NCBI GenBank assembly: GCA_036824145.1 | Contig: DAITAT010000031.1 | Coordinates: 1-19,120, forward strand | Reading direction: 5' to 3' | DNA length: 19,120 nt | Origin: DATMMS01 sp036824145 | GTDB lineage: Bacteria; Chloroflexota; Dormibacteria; DASZGP01 | Shown: piece after piece, positions 15,317 to 19,120 of the stretch | How positions within the stretch are numbered: the stretch's first letter is position 1 | Layout: each line of letters opens with the position of its first letter | Translations under genes and position numbers: made by a program | Notes under the pieces: model-generated | Database searches by the model: none | Seen by the model: the letters and a program-made list of their open reading frames with translations, nothing else | Told to the model about the DNA's origin: nothing

Positions 15317-15508
15317 TCAAAAGACGCCCCGATGGAACTCGATTTCCTTGCGCTTCTCCTCGGCTTCGTCGTACGTCTCGAAGTAGAGCCAATGGCCCTT
15401 GCCGTGGAGGTAGAAGCCGCCATCCTGGTCGGGGGTGATCTTCATCTCGGGCAGGTCGACGTCGTAGACCTGGCCCGATTCCGAGACCTTGAGAAGCGTC
15501 ACGCCCAT
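15317..15508 (-). CDS. 63-residue orphan protein, unknown
   Basis: Starts MGVTLLKVSESGQ and ends KEIEFHRGVF. It has alternating strand-forming and charged residues, with an aromatic centre GGFYLHGKGHWLYFET (30-45) and then a charged helix. No signal peptide, no Cys. This looks more like a small folded beta-rich protein than a chance frame, but I do not recognise it. Start ATG is preceded by a G6 run one base away, a poor SD. A GATAAT hexamer on the same strand (15549-15544) could be its -10. It diverges from the dehydrogenase gene and lies upstream of, but separate from, the lipid operon promoter. Confidence 0.6.
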   Translation of the reverse strand: MGVTLLKVSESGQVYDVDLPEMKITPDQDGGFYLHGKGHWLYFETYDEAEEKRKEIEFHRGVF

Positions 15509-15551
15509 TCCCCCCGAAGCTGATTCATGACCCCTGCTTCCGCATTATCGC

Positions 15552-15581
15552 TTGACCACCCTGCCATCGAGCGCCTAACGT
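15552..15581 (+). promoter_or_regulatory. Candidate promoter of the glutamate dehydrogenase gene
   Basis: TTGACC (15552-15557) and TAACGT (15576-15581) with 18-nt spacing. The expected transcription start falls within about 2 nt of the ATG at 15590, which has no SD, consistent with a leaderless message and supporting that start over the ATG at 15527. Confidence 0.4.
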
Positions 15582-15589
15582 CCCCAGTC

Positions 15590-16834
15590 ATGGCCATCTC
15601 CGCGTTTGACGTTGCCCAGCGCCAGTTCGACGAGGCCGCCGAGGCGATGAACCTGGACCCGGCGATGCGCGAGGTCCTGCGCGTGCCGCAGCGGGAGCTG
15701 ATAACCAGCTTCCCGGTGCGGATGGACAACGGCACCGTGCGGGTGTTCACCGGCTTCCGGGTCCAGCACAACATCACCCGAGGCCCCGCCAAGGGCGGCC
15801 TTCGCTACCACCCCGCGGTCAACCTCGACGAGGTCAAGGCGCTGGCGATGTGGATGAGCTGGAAGACGGCGTTGATGGGCATCCCGTTTGGCGGCGCCAA
15901 AGGGGGCGTCATCTGCGACCCGCGACAGCTGTCCCAAAACGAGTTGGAGCGGCTGACCCGGCGTTTTGCCACCGAGATCTCGCTGCTGGTCGGGCCGCAA
16001 AGCGATATCCCCGCTCCCGATGTCGGCACCAACGCCCAGACCATGGCCTGGTTCATGGACACCTTGAGCATGCACCAGGGCTTCTCGACGCCGGCCGTTA
16101 TCACCGGTAAGCCCGTGTCGGTCGGCGGCTCGGAGGGGCGCGCGGAAGCCACCGGGCGCGGCGTCGCCACAGTAGCGGTGCGGGCCCTCGACCAGCTCGG
16201 CATCGCGCCCTCCGAGGCCACCGTCACGGTCCAAGGATTCGGCAACGTCGGCTCGGTGTCGGCGATGCTCCTGCAGCGGGCGGGTTGCAGGGTAGTGGGT
16301 GTCTGCGATGTCGAGGGCGCGGTCTGGAACCCCGCCGGCCTGCACATCCCCAGCCTGCTCGACCACGTCCGCACCAGCGGCAGCGTGGTCGGCTTCGCCG
16401 GGTCGTCGGCCGTCGGCGCCCATGAGGTCCTCATCGCGGAGTGCACGGTGGTGGTGCCGGCCGCCCTGGAGGGCCAGATCACGCCCAAGGTGGCCCAGCG
16501 GATGCAATGCAAGCTCATCGTCGAAGGCGCCAACGGCCCCACCACCCCCGACGCCGACACCGTCCTCAAGGAGCGCGGCATCCTGCTGGTCCCCGACATC
16601 CTGGCCAACGCCGGCGGCGTCGTCGTCTCCTACTTCGAGTGGGTCCAGAACCTGCAGGCGTTCTTCTGGGAGGAGGACGACATCAATCGCCGCCTCGAGG
16701 ACCTCATGCGCCGCGCCTACGACACCGTCCAAGACGTCGCCGTCAGCAAGCAAGTCACCCTGCGCCAGGCGGCCTACAGCCTGGCCGTCGGCAAGGTAGC
16801 GGAGGCCACCCAGGTGCGGGGAATCTACCCCTGA
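15590..16834 (+). CDS. gdhA: Glu/Leu/Phe/Val-family glutamate dehydrogenase
   Basis: 414 residues, the standard length for the hexameric family. Conserved blocks: GPAKGGLRYHP (65-75, K68), MSWKTALMGIPFGGAKGGV (89-107, K92 and catalytic K104), IPAPDVGTN (140-148, D144), EATGRGV (186-192), Rossmann GFGNVG (216-221) with D240 at the end of strand 2, and VEGANGPTTPDAD (311-323). D240 favours NAD+. It should interconvert glutamate and 2-oxoglutarate with ammonia; the family also contains leucine/phenylalanine/valine enzymes, but K68 is typical of glutamate binding. An ATG at 15527 would add 21 residues unlike the family's N-terminus, so I start at 15590. Monocistronic. Confidence 0.93.
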   Translation: MAISAFDVAQRQFDEAAEAMNLDPAMREVLRVPQRELITSFPVRMDNGTVRVFTGFRVQHNITRGPAKGGLRYHPAVNLDEVKALAMWMSWKTALMGIPFGGAKGGVICDPRQLSQNELERLTRRFATEISLLVGPQSDIPAPDVGTNAQTMAWFMDTLSMHQGFSTPAVITGKPVSVGGSEGRAEATGRGVATVAVRALDQLGIAPSEATVTVQGFGNVGSVSAMLLQRAGCRVVGVCDVEGAVWNPAGLHIPSLLDHVRTSGSVVGFAGSSAVGAHEVLIAECTVVVPAALEGQITPKVAQRMQCKLIVEGANGPTTPDADTVLKERGILLVPDILANAGGVVVSYFEWVQNLQAFFWEEDDINRRLEDLMRRAYDTVQDVAVSKQVTLRQAAYSLAVGKVAEATQVRGIYP

Positions 16835-16848
16835 GCGGCGCGGCGCCG

Positions 16849-16874
16849 GCGAGGGCGCTCTAGCCCGCCCTCGC
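16849..16874. terminator. Bidirectional hairpin between convergent genes
   Basis: GCGAGGGCG (16849-16857) pairs perfectly with CGCCCTCGC (16866-16874) around an 8-nt loop holding the TAG stop of the leftward gene. It follows the gdhA stop by 14 nt. Only a short TT follows it, so it would be a weak intrinsic terminator at best, usable from both sides. Confidence 0.5.
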
Positions 16875-17243
16875 TTCCGGGAATTCGTCCATCTCCAGCT
16901 CGACGTCCTGGGCCTGCAGCAGCTTCCGGGAACGGTCCTTGCGCGAGAGCAGGCGGTCCTGGATGTCGTAGAGGTTGTCCATCACCCGGGTGATGGTGGT
17001 CCGTAGAGGGAACTCGGTGCGGCAGTCGGCTGGAAGGGTCTCCAGCAGTTGCTCGATCCGCAGGATCACCGCCGCCGGGACCTTGATGCCTCCACGCAAA
17101 TGGATCTCCTCGAGCTCCTGAAGGATCTGGTCGACCTGGCTGACAGGGCGCCGCAGGACCTTCTGTTCAGCGACGCGACGGCGCCGCTGGCCCTCAGCAT
17201 CACGGATTGCCTTGGCGGTGTCTTCGAGTAGCACTTTCGTCAA
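16860..17243 (-). CDS. Helical orphan protein, unknown
   Basis: 127 residues if started at the TTG at 17243, which directly follows an in-frame TGA; a GTG at codon 4 (17234) is an alternative and neither has a good SD. The protein is almost all helix with a strongly basic region EGQRRRRVAEQKVLRRP (17-33), then an amphipathic stretch VDQILQELEEIHLRGGIKV (37-55) and further long helices, ending in an acidic tail. No Cys pair, membrane segment or known motif is visible. Nothing ties it to gdhA except the shared terminator. It is divergent from the LysM-CHAP gene and about 85 nt from the LexA-like palindrome, so it might share that control. Confidence 0.65.
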   Translation of the reverse strand: MTKVLLEDTAKAIRDAEGQRRRRVAEQKVLRRPVSQVDQILQELEEIHLRGGIKVPAAVILRIEQLLETLPADCRTEFPLRTTITRVMDNLYDIQDRLLSRKDRSRKLLQAQDVELEMDEFPEARAG

Positions 17244-17332
17244 TCAGATACGTGCGGGGGTTGCGCAGGGGTCACTCCCCCAGCTTCGAGCAGCATCGTT
17301 GGAAGCCCGTTAAAGAACGCGGAAAGGTCGAA

Positions 17333-17348
17333 ACGAACCTCCGTTCGT
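17333..17348. promoter_or_regulatory. LexA-like (SOS box-like) palindrome
   Basis: ACGAAC (17333-17338) and GTTCGT (17343-17348) flank CTCC. The core CGAAC-N4-GTTCG has the arms and spacing of the LexA box of Firmicutes and Actinomycetota (CGAACRNRYGTTCG); two of four inner positions (6 and 8) depart from that consensus. It ends 5 nt before the -35 of the LysM-CHAP promoter. Confidence 0.5.
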
Positions 17349-17353
17349 CATCT

Positions 17354-17383
17354 TTGACACCGTCGACGAGGCGCCTCTATACT
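17354..17383 (+). promoter_or_regulatory. Near-consensus sigma70-type promoter of the LysM-CHAP gene
   Basis: TTGACA (17354-17359, 6/6) and TATACT (17378-17383, 5/6) with an 18-nt spacer. Best promoter in the window. Transcription should start near 17390, giving a leader of about 155 nt before the GTG at 17547. Confidence 0.8.
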
Positions 17384-17390
17384 CCACGGC

Positions 17391-17469
17391 GACCCACGCG
17401 AGGGCGAAGGGAGGTCAGGCTCAGGCGGGAACCACGAGCCAGCCGTCAGGTCAGTCCCGACCACGGGTC
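17391..17469 (+). other. Possibly structured 5' leader RNA of the LysM-CHAP gene
   Basis: From the expected transcription start, GACCC (17391-17395) can close with GGGTC (17465-17469). Inside are GGCTC/GAGCC (17418-17422 with 17436-17440) and GGTC/GACC (17449-17452 with 17459-17462), a small three-way arrangement. Short GC stems can arise by chance in DNA this rich. The remainder, 17470-17546, shows no clear fold. The stretch 17244-17332 upstream of the LexA-like site holds no other feature I can name. Confidence 0.25.
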
Positions 17470-17546
17470 ACAATCCACACCACTTCCCACACCGTTTCGG
17501 GGGTTTACGACTGCAAGCTGCAAGCCGTTACCTAACCCACGCTCTG

Positions 17547-18413
17547 GTGTTGCTCAGTGCGATCGTCGTGCCGACGCTGGCTGTAGGGGGTATGAAGTCG
17601 CACACCACAGCTCCAATCGTGGGGACGCTGGCGGCTACCCGTGTCGAGAGCCCTGACCGCGGCTTCATCATCAAGCCCACCGCGGCCAACGTCACGCCCA
17701 AGAAGCGCGAAATCCAGACCTACTCGGTCCAGGATGGCGACACCGTCTCGAGCATCGCGGACAAGTTCGGCCTCACCGTCGATACCATCCGGTGGGCCAA
17801 CAACATGTCCGACGTGGACACCCTGGCCCTGGATCAGAAGCTGCTCGTGCCACCAGTCAACGGTGTCCTGCTCACGACCCAGGCGGGTGACACGCTGACC
17901 GGGTTGGCAGCCAAGTACGGCGTCGCTGTCGGGACGATCATCGACTTCAACCTCATCCACGATCCCAACAAGGTGGCCCCGGGGACACAGCTGATGATCT
18001 CGGATGGAACGGGCGCCGCTGCCCCGCAGCAGGCGACGGCGGCGCCCGCCATATCTCGAAGCTCCGGCGGCTCTTCCCTCCTCGGCGTCACACGCTTCAC
18101 CGGCGGCGGTGGCGGCCATTTCCCTTGGGGCTGGTGCACCTGGTACGTCTCCAGTAGGAGATATGTCCCGTGGATGGGCGACGCCCACGCCTGGTTTGGC
18201 AATGCCCAGGCCTACGGCTATGCCACCGGGCGTACCCCGAGACCGGGCGCGATCATGGTCACCTGGGAAAGCTGGTGGGGCCACGTGGCCTACGTCGAGT
18301 CAGTTGACGGGTCCTGCTGGACGGTCTCAGAGATGAACTACAGGGGCTTCGGCATCGTGGACAACCGGCATATCTGTCCGGGGCAGGTCCCGCTCATAGG
18401 GTTCGTCTACTAG
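17547..18413 (+). CDS. Secreted LysM-LysM-CHAP peptidoglycan hydrolase
   Basis: 288 residues from GTG at 17547. Hydrophobic N-terminus (about 2-14), then LysM 1 (58-102) containing VQDGDTVSSIADKFGL, LysM 2 (107-152) containing TQAGDTLTGLAAKYGV, a Ser/Ala/Gly linker, and a C-terminal CHAP domain (about 190-288) with catalytic C197 in GWCTWY, H246 in WGHVAYVE and the polar N264 in SEMNY. LysM binds N-acetylglucosamine chains; CHAP cleaves peptide crosslinks as amidase or endopeptidase. Two further Cys (C257, C277) may pair outside the cell. GTG is the first ordinary start, has no SD, and leaves the signal peptide without its positive n-region; the frame stays open upstream, where CTG at 17511 would add Arg- and His-containing residues. 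Controlled by the promoter at 17354-17383. Confidence 0.93.
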   Translation: MLLSAIVVPTLAVGGMKSHTTAPIVGTLAATRVESPDRGFIIKPTAANVTPKKREIQTYSVQDGDTVSSIADKFGLTVDTIRWANNMSDVDTLALDQKLLVPPVNGVLLTTQAGDTLTGLAAKYGVAVGTIIDFNLIHDPNKVAPGTQLMISDGTGAAAPQQATAAPAISRSSGGSSLLGVTRFTGGGGGHFPWGWCTWYVSSRRYVPWMGDAHAWFGNAQAYGYATGRTPRPGAIMVTWESWWGHVAYVESVDGSCWTVSEMNYRGFGIVDNRHICPGQVPLIGFVY

Positions 18414-18540
18414 GGCCCATCCACGCGCCCGCGCCTGGAGGCCCGTGGGCTCGACGCGGTTCTAAGCCAACGCTGGATTCTTAGCTGGCCCTCGCTTGAC
18501 CTCGCCACGGGCCTCCAGGCACGGGCGCTGGGTTAGGGCC
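18411..18540. repeat. Inverted-repeat element bracketed by 7-bp direct repeats (MITE-like)
   Basis: Arms 18425-18448 and 18505-18528 pair over 24 bp with a single mismatch (18432/18521) around a 56-nt loop. TAGGGCC occurs at 18411-18417 and again at 18534-18540, just outside, as a target-site duplication would; the left copy includes the stop codon of the LysM-CHAP gene. No ORF inside. It also lies between two convergent genes, so the hairpin may act as a terminator. A further small palindrome CACGC-GA-GCGTG lies at 18549-18560. Confidence 0.55.
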
Positions 18541-18589
18541 TCGTGACTCACGCGAGCGTGCTGGACTGACTCTTGACGGTCGCAGCAGC

Positions 18590-18904
18590 CTAGACCTGCT
18601 CGCCTCCTGGGACGGGCGGATATGGCATGTTGAACTCGTACAGTTCTGCTGTCTGCACACCGGCAACGATCGAGGGATCATTGCTGACAATCACCTCGGC
18701 CGCGGCGCGGTCGGCCGCCTCGAAGATCAGCGCTCCGAAAGGCCCGTCCCAGCAGCGCCCGGCGAGGACTAGCTTCCCCGCGTTACGGAGGCCGGTCAGG
18801 TAATCACCGTGCGCATCCACGATCGCTCGCACCCGGTTGTCGGCCGCGGCGAGAAAGGCACGGTCGAACGCAGGCCGGATGAGGCAGATCCACGTCTTGG
18901 TCAT
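18590..18904 (-). CDS. YCII-domain protein
   Basis: 104 residues, a single YCII domain with ferredoxin-like fold. The conserved His (H32 in DAHGDYL) and Asp (D76 in SNDPSIVAG) that pair in the putative active site of YciI proteins are both present, as is AGKLVLAGRCWDGPFGALIF (42-61). Members are small cytosolic proteins of mostly unknown role; some act in chlorinated-aromatic dehalogenation or as fused regulatory domains. Start ATG with CAGGT 6-7 nt upstream. Convergent with the LysM-CHAP gene; it lies 4 nt downstream of the possible ORF ending at 18909. Confidence 0.85.
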   Translation of the reverse strand: MTKTWICLIRPAFDRAFLAAADNRVRAIVDAHGDYLTGLRNAGKLVLAGRCWDGPFGALIFEAADRAAAEVIVSNDPSIVAGVQTAELYEFNMPYPPVPGGEQV

Positions 18905-18908
18905 GTGG

Positions 18909-19120
18909 TTACCTGACGGACCCGACGACGGAGTCCGAGGGAGACAGATCCCACTCCTTGCCGAGCCATCTGCTCATTATTGCGAGCGGATGCCCAACCG
19001 TGCTTGGATCCCGGGCGCGTTTTAGATCCGCTACCGCGTTGAAGCCCAGCAGCGCCCCATCCTGGGGCACGCGAGAGTGCTGCAATGACACTCGACGGAA
19101 GCGGCTGTGACCAGAAACTA
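18909..19120 (-). CDS. Possible partial ORF running off the right edge
   Basis: The frame is open from the window edge to a TAA at 18909-18911, about 70 codons. A GTG at 19091 is one possible start, but the frame continues past it. The end reads GHPLAIMSRWLGKEWDLSP then a short tail. The stop lies 4 nt before the YCII start, as in an operon. Third-position GC is lower than in neighbouring genes, and I recognise no motif, so this may be noncoding or a decayed gene. Confidence 0.25.
   Translation of the reverse strand, partial: VSGHSRFRRVSLQHSRVPQDGALLGFNAVADLKRARDPSTVGHPLAIMSRWLGKEWDLSPSDSVVGSVR

Noticed and set aside
15575..16753. 392-codon minus-strand frame opposite the glutamate dehydrogenase
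   Set aside because: Shadow of gdhA; no motif, and codon pattern reflects the opposite strand.
17391..17546. Definite c-di-AMP (ydaO) riboswitch
   Set aside because: Only short fragments of the consensus occur and the GGGGUGAAUC-type and 3' core segments are not in the right order; kept only as a hypothesis to test.
18415..18541. Integron attC-like site (long imperfect hairpin of suitable size, GTTAGG near the right end)
   Set aside because: The left partner core site RYYYAAC is missing, the right core does not fit GTTRRRY fully, and there is no integrase or cassette array.
1..19120. CRISPR arrays, tRNA or rRNA genes, phage genes, transposases
   Set aside because: No regularly spaced repeats, no cloverleaf or rRNA signature and no recombinase or phage protein seen on either strand.

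Overview
The window is GC-rich, densely packed bacterial DNA with many 4-nt start/stop overlaps, GTG/TTG starts and several operon-head genes that lack a Shine-Dalgarno (SD) site. The gene mix is an archaeal-type fructose-1,6-bisphosphate aldolase/phosphatase, a K+-independent proton-pumping pyrophosphatase, Gld-type ABC genes with a DUF4340 partner, actinobacterial-looking MaoC pairs and a LysM-CHAP hydrolase. This suggests a deep-branching, Chloroflexota/Dormibacterota- or Actinomycetota-like soil or sediment lineage. That placement is inference from gene content only; there is no rRNA or other phylogenetic marker here.

Layout. Positions 1-44 hold nothing I can assign. 45-1619 (-) is a membrane-anchored spermidine-synthase-like protein, divergent from an FBP aldolase/phosphatase (1776-2933, +). 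The latter converges, with overlapping stop codons, on a leftward block: H+-pyrophosphatase (7121-5076), D-amino-acid-dehydrogenase-like flavoprotein (5047-3953), a small helical protein (3942-3607) and a DUF1122-like protein (3610-2930). Upstream on the same strand is a four-gene Gld-type ABC operon (11384-7302: ATPase, permease, GldG-like, DUF4340). It diverges from a CinA N-domain gene (11447-12301, +).

12317-15233 (-) is a lipid operon read as SCP2, MaoC-N, MaoC-C, SDR, enoyl-CoA hydratase. The first four are the separated parts of the peroxisomal multifunctional enzyme type 2 (HSD17B4). The operon has a recognisable promoter (TTGACT-N18-TATCCT) with an ACTGAC-N6-GTCAGT palindrome at the expected transcription start, as expected for a TetR-family repressor. 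The MaoC-N gene reads naturally only from an ATC codon.

15317-15508 (-) is a 63-residue orphan protein. It is divergent from a Glu/Leu/Phe/Val-type dehydrogenase (15590-16834, +) that appears leaderless. A perfect 9-bp hairpin separates that gene from a helical orphan (17243-16860, -). Next comes a secreted LysM-LysM-CHAP cell-wall hydrolase (17547-18413, +). It has a near-consensus promoter, a LexA-like CGAAC-N4-GTTCG palindrome just upstream of the -35, and an approximately 155-nt leader. Its stop codon lies in a 7-bp direct repeat that brackets a 24-bp-arm inverted-repeat element (about 116 bp, MITE-like). A YCII-domain gene (18904-18590, -) and a possible partial ORF running off the right edge close the window.

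How the genes fit together: FBP aldolase/phosphatase and H+-pyrophosphatase fit gluconeogenic growth with pyrophosphate recycling. The lipid operon and the amino-acid dehydrogenases point to use of lipids and amino acids as carbon sources, which would feed gluconeogenesis. The Gld-type ABC operon, the spermidine-synthase-like protein and the orphans have no substrate that can be read from the sequence.
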